This document shows, one piece after another, positions 6,673 to 13,829 of a stretch of DNA of 16,603 bases. Both the position numbers and the translations under genes were made by a program. The stretch is taken from positions 1-16,603 of the forward strand of contig JBEKZQ010000156.1 of NCBI GenBank assembly GCA_049509675.1, read 5' to 3'. The notes beneath the pieces are model-generated. The model had not been told where the DNA came from and did no database searches. It saw nothing but the letters and a program-made list of their open reading frames with translations. Each line of letters opens with the position of its first letter. The stretch's first letter is position 1. The DNA comes from JBEKZQ01 sp049509675. Its GTDB lineage: Bacteria > Planctomycetota > Planctomycetia > Pirellulales > Thermoguttaceae.

Positions 6673-8226
6673 CTACGAGTTGCCGTTGGCCCTGGTGAGT
6701 TCGGGCTCGGCGGTTGCTGCCCCATTGCCGTACGGTCCGACCCGGCCCGAGAGGTCGGGAATCGAGTCCAGCCGCAGACCGGAGTGCGGGTGCTCGGTTG
6801 CCGGTTCGCGTCCCGGGCGGGCGCGTCGCTCGGCGGCCATGACCACTCCTACACTGCTGAAGACCGCCAGAAGGAATCCGAAGAGCAGACCGCGCACTTT
6901 GTTCGGAGAAACCGGATCCGGATCATAAGTGGCCGGCTGCACGACGCCGATGTTCGAGATCTTCTCGTCGCCCAGGGCCTCGTCGATCCGCGCTTGTTCC
7001 AGGTTGACCGCGTACTTGCGATAGTTGGCTTCCTGAATGTCGATGTCGCGGCGGAGCCGGGCGATTTGCAACTCGTGCTCGTTGACGATCTTCAACCGGC
7101 CGCACAACTGGCCCAGTTGCTCGGCCAGCGCGGCGGTCTTGGCTTGCGACGCCGACACTAGCGGCTGCTGGCGGAGCAAGGCCAGTTGGGCCTCTTCGTG
7201 CGCTTTGCTCGGGCCCGTGGTCACTTGCGTCCGCAAGGGCTCCTCCTGGTTCAGGGCGACTTTGGCGGCCGCCACTTCCTCGTGGATCCGTTGCAGACGC
7301 GGATGTTCCGCCGTGTAGATGGCGTCGGCCTCTTTCTCTTTCAGCAACAAGATGTAGAACTGTTCGCGCATGCGATAGGTGCCTTCGTTGGGCAGTCCGG
7401 TGGTGCGGGCGGTGACCTCGCTGGCCGGGATCCGGCGCATCGCCGCGCGAATGGCCGCCACTTCCGCGGTTGAGCCGCTGCCGGCCACCGTCGCCGCCAG
7501 CAGGTCGTCTTCCACGCGGCCGATCCGTTCCAACAGGATCTTCCGCTGCCCCTCGGGATCGCTGAAGCCGGTGTCGTCCTTCAACTTCCGCAATTGGTCT
7601 TCCAACAGGCCCAGGCCGTCGCGGAGCTGCCGCACCTGGGCAACCAGGAATTCATGGGCGCGCGGCGACCGATTCAGGCGAATGTAGTCTACCAGGAAGA
7701 AGTCCACCAGCCGACGGAGCACTTCTTGCGCGACCGTGGGACTGTGGGCCTCGTACATGATGGAAATCACGTCCGACTTCTTGACCGGATCGACCTTCAG
7801 GTTCTTGCCGAGCAGACGGATCGCCGTTTGCCGCGGGCCGCCCAAGGCGACGGGGTCGGCCGGCGCCGCGTCCGGGCGGGCCGGCGGTGAGTCCAGAATC
7901 GCGTCCGGGCCGACCGCATCGACTACTTTTTCCACCAGCAACCGGCTGCGAATGATCTCGGCCACCGAGTTGAGCTCATCTTCGCGCGACGGCGGAATGG
8001 TAACCGCCGGATCTCGCCCCATGGTGCTGGTCGGGTCGAGCACCGCATTTTCGCGCCCCAGCCGCACCAACAACTCCTCTTGCGAGCGGTACGTCTTGGG
8101 CACCAGATTGATAATCACGGCGGCCAACGTCATGACGCACGCGAACACGGCCATCGCCTTCCAGCGGTGGCGGCGAAGAATGGGATAGATGTCGTATCCG
8201 GCCAAAGATGGGCTGGCTGAAAACAT
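6673..8226 (-). CDS. Wzz/GNVR polysaccharide co-polymerase (chain-length determinant)
   Basis: This 517-residue inner-membrane protein is predicted to control chain length or export of a surface polysaccharide. Transmembrane helix 1 is at about 24-42 (AMAVFACVMTLAAVIINLV), preceded by the basic YPILRRHRWK. A large periplasmic part follows, with SVAEIIRSRLLVEKVV typical of the Wzz domain. A long predicted coiled coil lies in the middle, and the GNVR-type PNKVRG at about 441-446 leads into transmembrane helix 2 (446-465). The C-terminal tail of about 50 residues is rich in Gly, Pro and Ala. No tyrosine-kinase (Wzc/BY-kinase) domain is attached and none is encoded nearby. The ATG at 8226 puts the basic region just before helix 1; an alternative start at 8268 adds 14 residues and lies within a palindrome. 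It lies downstream of the GNAT gene with a 122 bp gap, in the same direction as a GT2 gene. Confidence 0.88.
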   Translation of the reverse strand: MFSASPSLAGYDIYPILRRHRWKAMAVFACVMTLAAVIINLVPKTYRSQEELLVRLGRENAVLDPTSTMGRDPAVTIPPSREDELNSVAEIIRSRLLVEKVVDAVGPDAILDSPPARPDAAPADPVALGGPRQTAIRLLGKNLKVDPVKKSDVISIMYEAHSPTVAQEVLRRLVDFFLVDYIRLNRSPRAHEFLVAQVRQLRDGLGLLEDQLRKLKDDTGFSDPEGQRKILLERIGRVEDDLLAATVAGSGSTAEVAAIRAAMRRIPASEVTARTTGLPNEGTYRMREQFYILLLKEKEADAIYTAEHPRLQRIHEEVAAAKVALNQEEPLRTQVTTGPSKAHEEAQLALLRQQPLVSASQAKTAALAEQLGQLCGRLKIVNEHELQIARLRRDIDIQEANYRKYAVNLEQARIDEALGDEKISNIGVVQPATYDPDPVSPNKVRGLLFGFLLAVFSSVGVVMAAERRARPGREPATEHPHSGLRLDSIPDLSGRVGPYGNGAATAEPELTRANGNS

Positions 8227-8266
8227 AGGTATCGCCTCGTGACTCGCCAAAGAACCGGAAGGTGGC

Positions 8267-8327
8267 AATTACCGTACTCTATAGGTAATTGTAGTTAGCG
8301 GGGTATAAAAAATCCATCGCCGCTAAC
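8267..8327. promoter_or_regulatory. Two adjacent inverted repeats upstream of the Wzz gene
   Basis: AATTACC (8267-8273) with GGTAATT (8284-8290) forms one dyad with a 10 bp spacer. GTTAGCGG (8294-8301) with CCGCTAAC (8320-8327) forms a second with an 18 nt loop. They lie between the GNAT stop and the Wzz start in a stretch that is distinctly AT-rich for this window. They could be an operator and an attenuator-like hairpin, or part of a terminator for the GNAT gene, though no T-tract follows the second stem on the minus strand. Confidence 0.4.
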
Positions 8328-8348
8328 TCTTTCCATTTCCTTGCGGAG

Positions 8349-9701
8349 TCATGCCGTCAAATCATCCCAGGGCGGGCGCCACAACGGCAGGTGCGGAAAC
8401 AGAACCGCGCCGGAGTCGCGGGCAAACGCGGTCGAGGCCTCCAACCGCCCTTCGGCCAGTGCCTGCTCGTAGTCAAGCTGCCCCAACAGCAAGCGGGTGA
8501 AATCGCACACGTTCAACCGCAGGTAGTTGCGGCTGACGTGATTGGTCGACACCGCGATGCCCTGCCTGGTGATTTCCAACTTGTACTTGCGGCCCTCGAC
8601 CAGGAGGCCCAGCATCATCGGTCGCGGCAAACCGGCCTGTTCCGCGCGATGTTGCAACGGGCCGCACAACAGCCGCAAAAACGCCCGCGGATCGAGCAGC
8701 CGCGCCATGCTCACGGCGCCCCGCTCCGCCGGACCCTCCGGACGGGATCCCCGGGCCTGGTCGAAGAAGCGAAAAAGGCGGCTTCCCGGCGGGGCGTGCA
8801 ACACGACGTTCTGCCGGTCGTGCTCGATGGCGTCACCGCAGACCCGGGCCAGCAAGCGGGCCGCCGCTCTCTCCCGCCCGCGGACCGTCATGAGCTCGAC
8901 AATCTTGTCGCCCTGGATGGCCGCGTATCCGACCATCGCTTGATCCGTTACTTCCGGGTTCCACAGGTTCGAGCCCTGCAGCGCCACGTAGAGTTGATCG
9001 TAGGCGTGTCGCCGCAGGAGCCATTGCCAGTAGGCCCGACTTCGCTCCGAAAAGCCAAAGCTGCCGGCGCGGTTCTCGTCGTAGATCCGCATCAACCCGG
9101 CTTCTTCCCAACGACGCCAGGGACGGATTTGGAAGCGGCGCTGCCGTTCTTGATGGATGCCGTAGTCGAGGAGTTGGGCCAGCAGGGCCCGCGCGCCGGC
9201 GGCGCGATAACTGGGCCGGCCGCACAGGGCCCAGCCGGTGCGGCGGAAGAAGTGCGGGATGCTCGTCCGCAGCAGGCCCAGCACGGCGCCGTCCTGAAGC
9301 ATGCGTTGTTCGGCCGCCTGGAGCAAGTGCATCCCCAGGCCCCGGCCGCGGCGCTGCGGGTCGATGGCCAGCCGATCCAGTCCCGCCACGGGGATCGGCA
9401 CGGAGCCGAACTGCACGACCCGATGTGTCAGGTGGACGTGACCATAGATCTGGCCGTTGCGGCGCAGCAACAACCGATCGCACGGCTCATAGAAAGGATC
9501 TTCCAGCGCGGCCTTGAACTCGGCTCGGCTGTGCGGGGGGCCCAGAACGCCGGTCAAGAAGCAGTAGATGGCAGAGTGGTCGCCGCGGGTGGCCGAAATG
9601 ATCGGCGAACGCACGCGCCGCGGCACGCACGGCTTCACCAGCGGTGGCGAGTCGGCGGCCGAGCGGCTCTCGGGCGGAGACAGCAGAAGGCCTGCGCTCA
9701 T
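8349..9701 (-). CDS. Eis-like GNAT N-acetyltransferase with C-terminal SCP2-like domain
   Basis: This 450-residue cytosolic enzyme is predicted to transfer an acyl group from acyl-CoA to an amine. The first GNAT domain has motif A at 111-130 (LAIDPQRRGRGLGMHLLQAA), with the CoA-binding RRGRGLG at 117-123. A second, degenerate GNAT-like half spans roughly 200-330. The C-terminus from about 345 (LGLLVEGRKYKLEI) to the final PLWRPPWDDL matches the sterol-carrier-like domain of the Eis group. This three-part layout and the length both fit Eis-type enzymes. The substrate is unknown; Eis relatives modify aminoglycosides or protein lysines. The ATG at 9701 has AGGAAAGGA upstream at about 9 nt. It follows the BshC-like gene in the same direction after 119 bp, so it may have its own promoter. 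Confidence 0.85.
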   Translation of the reverse strand: MSAGLLLSPPESRSAADSPPLVKPCVPRRVRSPIISATRGDHSAIYCFLTGVLGPPHSRAEFKAALEDPFYEPCDRLLLRRNGQIYGHVHLTHRVVQFGSVPIPVAGLDRLAIDPQRRGRGLGMHLLQAAEQRMLQDGAVLGLLRTSIPHFFRRTGWALCGRPSYRAAGARALLAQLLDYGIHQERQRRFQIRPWRRWEEAGLMRIYDENRAGSFGFSERSRAYWQWLLRRHAYDQLYVALQGSNLWNPEVTDQAMVGYAAIQGDKIVELMTVRGRERAAARLLARVCGDAIEHDRQNVVLHAPPGSRLFRFFDQARGSRPEGPAERGAVSMARLLDPRAFLRLLCGPLQHRAEQAGLPRPMMLGLLVEGRKYKLEITRQGIAVSTNHVSRNYLRLNVCDFTRLLLGQLDYEQALAEGRLEASTAFARDSGAVLFPHLPLWRPPWDDLTA

Positions 9702-9820
9702 CGGCGCGAATCCTTTCCTGGCAATCCGGAAGATCCATCACAAACGATGTTTGCAGTTCGTGCGCCTTGAAGTGTTGCGTCGTCGGTGCCGTGCAGAACT
9801 TCTTGTTAATCTAACCACGT

Positions 9821-11434
9821 TCAAACGTTCTTGGGAAGTAGTCGCTCCCAGAAATCTCGCAAGGTCCGCTCCGGGTAGAGACAGAAACCGTATTCCCGCC
9901 AGGCGAGGATCCGCTCGGCGCGGAGCCGCCGCGCGGTTTCGGCCTGCAACTGGAGCAACCCGTCGCGGCGGCGGGCAACCCGGGGCTGCAATGCCTCGTT
10001 CATGCGGCGGATCGCCCGCCATCGGGCGCGCGCATTGCCGGCAGTTCGCGGCGACTGAATCGAGCGCCACTTGGCGGCGATCAGCTCCCGCACCTCGTCC
10101 GTGGACTGGTCGACGTATCGCTCGGGATGATAGGTCAGATCGCGCAGCTCCTGATCGATTTCCGCCCGTCGGGCCGGCGCGGCCGGCGACCTGTCGATGG
10201 GCAGGTGCAACGTGGCCGACACGACCACGATGCCGGGCGGCTTCAAACCGAAGAAACGCTCGATGATCAGGTCGGTTACCTGGTCGTACTTGGCGCCGCC
10301 GATGCCGTGTACGAACAGGTCGCCCAAGACCAGGCGCGCCCAGAGCGTGGTCGCCAGCGCCCGCGAACGGATCTTGATGCCCCGCCGGGCCAAAGCGGCA
10401 AGTTGCTCGACCGCCTTGCCCGCGTCGCCCCCGGCGCACAGCGGAAGCCGGAGTTCCAGGGTCCGCCGGTCGGAGAGCAGGATTTCACCGCCGTCGGGCC
10501 GGGCGAACAGGCGCCGCCGTTGCGGATCGTCCTCGGTCCAGAGCCACAACGGGGCCTCCAGCCACGGGCCGTCGGCGGCCAGATCGGGGACCGGGTGGGC
10601 CGCATTGCGTATCCTGTGGGCGCGGCGATACTCCTCGACCGCCGCGTTATACGTTTCCCGAAACCGCGGCAAGTGCGCCAACAGGTGCGCGATCAAACGG
10701 CAGAAGGAGCGGTTGCGGCACACCCAACTCTGCGGAATCTCCAGGGTCTGGAGCCCCCAGCGGCCTTCCAACTGGTGCCGGGCCTGGGCCAGGCACTGCC
10801 CTAAATTGTCGGTGTGCCGCTTGCGTTCCAGTACCAATTCCCAGTATTGCCCGACCAGCGGATCGGCAACCAACGGCGCGATCCGCTCCGCCACGCGCCG
10901 GCCAAATTCGGCGAACGACCGCCGGTCGAGCACCCGCCGCTCTTCGAACGGCAGCGGCGGCGCCGGCCGATCCATGGGAATCAGCTCCACGTGCGGGTCG
11001 TCCGCTGAGCCACCCGGCGTGGGCAGGGCCGCGTGCCTGGCCGTATCGCTGTCGATTACCAGGTTGACGGCCGCCGCCCGGTGCTGCCGGGCCAAAGTCC
11101 CCAGCACGACATTCTTGAACCAGACCCCCGGGTGAAAGAGTTCCGGCTGATGGCCGGCCAGAAAGATGCGACTGTCCGGGTCTTCGGCCCATGGAGCGAC
11201 GGGGCGATAGGCGGCCGTGTATCGCCGCGCCTCGGCCAGCAGGTCGCGCCGCGCTTCGGCCGCGAGCACCTGCAGCGACTGCCCCTGAAAATCGTAATCG
11301 TAGCCGGCCCGCAAACGGACATTCTCCTCGATCAGCCCGCCGATCTCGGCAAACGGCGGCTCGATGAACATGCTGCGGTCTTCGCCCGGTGCGCGAAGGC
11401 CGTGATACTGAAGTGATCCCGGCCCGGCACTCAT
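9821..11434 (-). CDS. Conserved protein, faintly BshC-like, translationally coupled to a glycosyltransferase
   Basis: This 537-residue protein has no signal peptide or membrane segment and is probably cytosolic. I do not recognise a firm family. Its pattern does resemble BshC, the cysteine-adding enzyme of bacillithiol synthesis, in three places. AGHQPELFHPGVWFKN (93-108) recalls the GQQPGLFGGPLYT motif. NLVIDSDTARH (124-134) recalls the FWIASEDHD motif. FVHGIGGAKYDQVTD (374-388) recalls the GPGEIAYWAQL region. The C-terminus is charged and probably helical or coiled-coil (about 420-510), ending in REYGFCLYPERTLRDFW. The length also matches BshC (about 540). Many of the shared residues are altered, so a different substrate is likely if the relationship is real. 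The ATG at 11434 overlaps the TGA of the glycosyltransferase gene (ATGA), which fixes the start and implies coupled translation. No BshA or BshB gene is in the window. Confidence 0.75.
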   Translation of the reverse strand: MSAGPGSLQYHGLRAPGEDRSMFIEPPFAEIGGLIEENVRLRAGYDYDFQGQSLQVLAAEARRDLLAEARRYTAAYRPVAPWAEDPDSRIFLAGHQPELFHPGVWFKNVVLGTLARQHRAAAVNLVIDSDTARHAALPTPGGSADDPHVELIPMDRPAPPLPFEERRVLDRRSFAEFGRRVAERIAPLVADPLVGQYWELVLERKRHTDNLGQCLAQARHQLEGRWGLQTLEIPQSWVCRNRSFCRLIAHLLAHLPRFRETYNAAVEEYRRAHRIRNAAHPVPDLAADGPWLEAPLWLWTEDDPQRRRLFARPDGGEILLSDRRTLELRLPLCAGGDAGKAVEQLAALARRGIKIRSRALATTLWARLVLGDLFVHGIGGAKYDQVTDLIIERFFGLKPPGIVVVSATLHLPIDRSPAAPARRAEIDQELRDLTYHPERYVDQSTDEVRELIAAKWRSIQSPRTAGNARARWRAIRRMNEALQPRVARRRDGLLQLQAETARRLRAERILAWREYGFCLYPERTLRDFWERLLPKNV

Positions 11435-12165
11435 GCCCGCGCCCCCTCACCGCTTGCCACGGGCGACGGGAAAGGCGCCGCCAGGGCCCGCTGGAGCACC
11501 TGGCGGTAGACGGCCAGACGGGTCTCGGGCTGATCGAGCGATCCGCCGAAGGAGCGCCGTTGGTCGAGATAGATCCGCGGCACGGCCGCCTCGACGATCT
11601 TCAAGCCCAGCCGCGCCGCCTGGACCCAGAACTCCAAGGGCATGGCATAGCCGGTTTCCGTCAGCGCGAACTGCGCAAGTGCCGGCACGCGGTAGGCCTT
11701 GAATCCGCAAAAAGCGTCGGTCAGTTTCAACCCCAGCCGGCGGTTCAACTCGGCGGTAATGACCTCGTTGATGCGTCGCCGCTCGGGCGGGGGTTCGTCG
11801 TCGCCGGGAAACGTGCGCAGAAAGCGGCTGCCGGAAACAACGTCCGCCTCGCCGCAGGCTTCGATGAATCGCGGGATCAATTGCGGCTGATGCTGGCCGT
11901 CGCAGTCGATGGTCGCCAACACGTCGTAGCCCCGGTCGAGGGCGTAGGCGAAGGCCGACCGCAGGGCCGCCCCGTAGCCCAGGTTCCGTGCATGCCGAAT
12001 CAAGTGGATGTCGCTGCGCGAGGCCAGCAAGGCGGAGGTGCCGTCGGTGGAGCCGTCGTCGACGACGGCCACCTCGGAACTGTAGCTCAGCGCGCCGGCC
12101 ACGGCTGCCGTTACGTTTTGCAGTTCGTTATAGACGGGCAAGGCCGTCAGCGTTCGCAATGGCAT
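11431..12165 (-). CDS. Family 2 glycosyltransferase (polyprenyl-phosphate mannosyltransferase-like)
   Basis: This 244-residue GT-A enzyme is predicted to transfer a sugar from a nucleotide donor, possibly to a polyprenyl phosphate, at the inner face of the membrane. The nucleotide-binding DDGSTDGT is at 36-43 after the strand SSEVAVV. The metal-binding DxD is D87-C-D89 in TIDCDGQH, and HARNLGYGAALRSAF (58-72) is typical of DPM1-like enzymes. There is no C-terminal transmembrane anchor. The last dozen residues (FPSPVASGEGARA) are Pro/Gly/Ala-rich and look unlike the enzyme core. The ATG at 12165 begins the first beta-strand directly; the Shine-Dalgarno is weak (GGGGG). The gene overlaps the next one by 4 bp, so the two are probably made together. 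The acceptor sugar or lipid is unknown. Confidence 0.88.
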   Translation of the reverse strand: MPLRTLTALPVYNELQNVTAAVAGALSYSSEVAVVDDGSTDGTSALLASRSDIHLIRHARNLGYGAALRSAFAYALDRGYDVLATIDCDGQHQPQLIPRFIEACGEADVVSGSRFLRTFPGDDEPPPERRRINEVITAELNRRLGLKLTDAFCGFKAYRVPALAQFALTETGYAMPLEFWVQAARLGLKIVEAAVPRIYLDQRRSFGGSLDQPETRLAVYRQVLQRALAAPFPSPVASGEGARA

Positions 12166-12249
12166 GCCCCCATTCTACGTTGCGAAATCAGCAACGGAAA
12201 GCCGCAGCCCGCCGCCCCGGGAGAACTGCAAAGTTGCGCCGGCGCGACA

Positions 12250-12310
12250 CTAGCCCGACGCGCCAGCGAGGGAGGATCGTCGAAAAACCCTCGCTGGCGC
12301 TTCGGGCTAG
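12250..12310. repeat. Large hairpin repeat with 23 bp arms
   Basis: The arms at 12250-12272 and 12288-12310 begin CTAGCCCGACGCGCC and, on the other strand, CTAGCCCGAAGCGCC. They pair over 23 bp with a single mismatch around a 15 nt loop. The hairpin lies between two divergent genes (glycosyltransferase and DNA polymerase IV), where a terminator is not expected. The arm sequence matches what I remember as an abundant intergenic palindrome of Pirellula-type planctomycetes, but only one copy is in this window. Confidence 0.7.
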
Positions 12311-12422
12311 CCAGCAACGCGTTGCACGCCGCCGCCTTCAGAGTACAATAACAATGCAGGCTGTGAACCGCGCGGGTTCCCCCTGTAGGATGGTGTTTAA
12401 TCTCTCCGATCGGTGCTTCCCC

Positions 12423-13583
12423 ATGATCCTGCACGTGGAAATCGACGCCTTCTATGCCTCGGTTGAGGAACGGGACCAGCCGGACCTCGTGGGCCAGCCG
12501 GTCATTGTGGGCGGATCGGCGGCAGCCGGCGGCCTGGTGGCGGCGGCCAATTATGCGGCCCGCCGGTTCGGCGTCTACAACGCCATGCCGACCGCCACGG
12601 CCATGCAACTCTGTCCGCAGGCAGTCCTCTTGCCCCGCCGCATCGGCTACTACGGGGAGATTTCGCAGCAGATCCGCGCCATCCTGGAACGTTTCACGCC
12701 GTTGGTTGAACCGCTGTCGCTGGACGAGGCATTCCTGGACGTTGCCGACAGCGAGCGCATGTTCGGCACCGCGGCCGAGATCGGGCTGAAGATCAAGCAG
12801 GCCATTCGCAAGGAGGTGGAACTGACGGCCTCGGTCGGCGCGGCCTCCAACAAGTTCCTGGCCAGGATCGCCAGCTACTTGGAAAAGCCGGACGGGTTCG
12901 TGGTAGTCCTGCCGGTCGCCCGGTTGTGGGGGGTTGGACGGCATAACAACCAGACGCTGGCCTCGCTGGGTATCGCCACCATCAGCCAGCTCCGCCGCCT
13001 GCAACGCGACGTGCTTCTTAGCCGTTTCCACACCGGCAGCGAATTGCTCTGGCGATTGGCCCGCGGGCTCGACGACCGGCCGGTCGTTCCCGAGCGCGAG
13101 ACGAAATCGATCTCCCACGAAACCACGTTCGAGGAGGACATCGAAGAGACGGCGATTCTGCGGTCGTGGCTCTTGGAACTGACCGAGCAGATCTCCTGGC
13201 GTTTGCGCCGGCACCGGGTCCGCGCACGCACGCTGTGCGTGAAGGTGCAGTTCACCGATTTTGTCATGCTGAACTGCTCCGAGACCCTGGCCGAGCCTAC
13301 CAACATCAGCAAGCAGCTTTGGCAGGTCGCCGATCAGATGCTCAAGTCGCGGTTGCCGCAGCCGGCGGGGCCTGTCCGCCTGTTGGGCGTAGGCGCCAGC
13401 GACCTCGATGGCCCGGGGTTGGTCAATCTGCTGTTCGCACAGACCGAACGTCAGGAGCAGGCCGATCTGGACGCGGAGAAGCAGCGCGTCAAGCAGCGGT
13501 GGGGCGTTGGCACGGTCCGCAAAGCCAGCAAGGTGCAATGCGAAATGAAGGACCTCAAGCGGCGCGGCCGCAGACGATCGTAG
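12423..13583 (+). CDS. dinB: DNA polymerase IV (Y-family translesion polymerase)
   Basis: This 386-residue error-prone polymerase is predicted to copy past damaged DNA. The catalytic carboxylates are D8 (MILHVEID), D101 and E102 (LSLDEAFLDV). FYASVE, NYAARRFGV, ASNKFLARIAS and the helix-hairpin-helix LWGVG are all in place. The little-finger domain ends at RLLGVGASDLDG, followed by VNLLF, a possible beta-clamp-binding peptide, and a basic tail of about 40 residues. Compared with E. coli DinB, about 11 residues are missing between KPDGFVVV and LPVARLWGVG (nucleotides 12895-12930), the start of the thumb. The frame is intact. The ATG at 12423 matches the normal family N-terminus; in-frame ATGs at 12390 and 12354 would add 11 or 23 residues, and none of the three has a good ribosome binding site. 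GAAC-N7-GTTC at 12365-12379 is a weak dyad that might bind a repressor. Confidence 0.92.
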   Translation: MILHVEIDAFYASVEERDQPDLVGQPVIVGGSAAAGGLVAAANYAARRFGVYNAMPTATAMQLCPQAVLLPRRIGYYGEISQQIRAILERFTPLVEPLSLDEAFLDVADSERMFGTAAEIGLKIKQAIRKEVELTASVGAASNKFLARIASYLEKPDGFVVVLPVARLWGVGRHNNQTLASLGIATISQLRRLQRDVLLSRFHTGSELLWRLARGLDDRPVVPERETKSISHETTFEEDIEETAILRSWLLELTEQISWRLRRHRVRARTLCVKVQFTDFVMLNCSETLAEPTNISKQLWQVADQMLKSRLPQPAGPVRLLGVGASDLDGPGLVNLLFAQTERQEQADLDAEKQRVKQRWGVGTVRKASKVQCEMKDLKRRGRRRS

Positions 13584-13606
13584 CCGAGGCGCCTCGTCCG
13601 TGCTTT

Positions 13607-13664
13607 GTAGGACGGATTGCCAATCCGTCGCCCTTTCATAAGACGGATTGCCAATCCGTCCTAC
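13607..13664. repeat. Two tandem 19 bp palindromes within a larger inverted repeat
   Basis: GACGGATTG-C-CAATCCGTC occurs identically at 13611-13629 and 13642-13660, a 31 bp period. Each copy is a perfect 9 bp palindrome around one base. GTAG (13607-13610) and CTAC (13661-13664) extend the symmetry, so the whole block can also fold as one unit. It starts 24 bp after the DNA polymerase IV stop. It has no T-tract, so it looks like a REP-type repeat, although it may help stop transcription. Confidence 0.7.
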
Positions 13665-13744
13665 CATTGATTGATCCACTTATTCTCTTACAGCCCTATA
13701 ACTCTCGTGAGGGGCGAGACGGATGGCTCTTGTGCATTTCTTCG

Positions 13745-13766
13745 CCGCGGCAGTTGCCAGCCGCGG
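13745..13766. repeat. Small GC-rich hairpin upstream of the GH2 gene
   Basis: CCGCGGC (13745-13751) pairs perfectly with GCCGCGG (13760-13766) around an 8 nt loop. It ends 63 bp before the GH2 start codon. It may be a leader structure, an operator or another intergenic palindrome. The rest of 13665-13829 shows no gene. Confidence 0.4.
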
Positions 13767-13829
13767 CACTGTACGCCAAAATAGGGACTCGCTAATCGTA
13801 GTTCAACGCCAGCAAGCAGGAGCGATTCA

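Noticed and set aside
11431..12165. BshA (bacillithiol glycosyltransferase) as partner of the BshC-like protein
   Set aside because: The enzyme has GT-A/GT2 motifs (DDGSTDGT, DxD), whereas BshA is a GT-B/GT4 enzyme.
11988..12422. Extension of the DNA polymerase IV frame upstream to 11988
   Set aside because: The added residues are low-complexity, run through the hairpin repeat and overlap the divergent glycosyltransferase gene; the family N-terminus begins at 12423.
13607..13664. CRISPR array
   Set aside because: Only two palindromic units with a 12 bp spacer; far too few and too close, and no cas genes.
12147..13679. 510-codon open frame antisense to DNA polymerase IV
   Set aside because: It overlaps repeats at both ends and mirrors dinB; no start signal or domain supports it.
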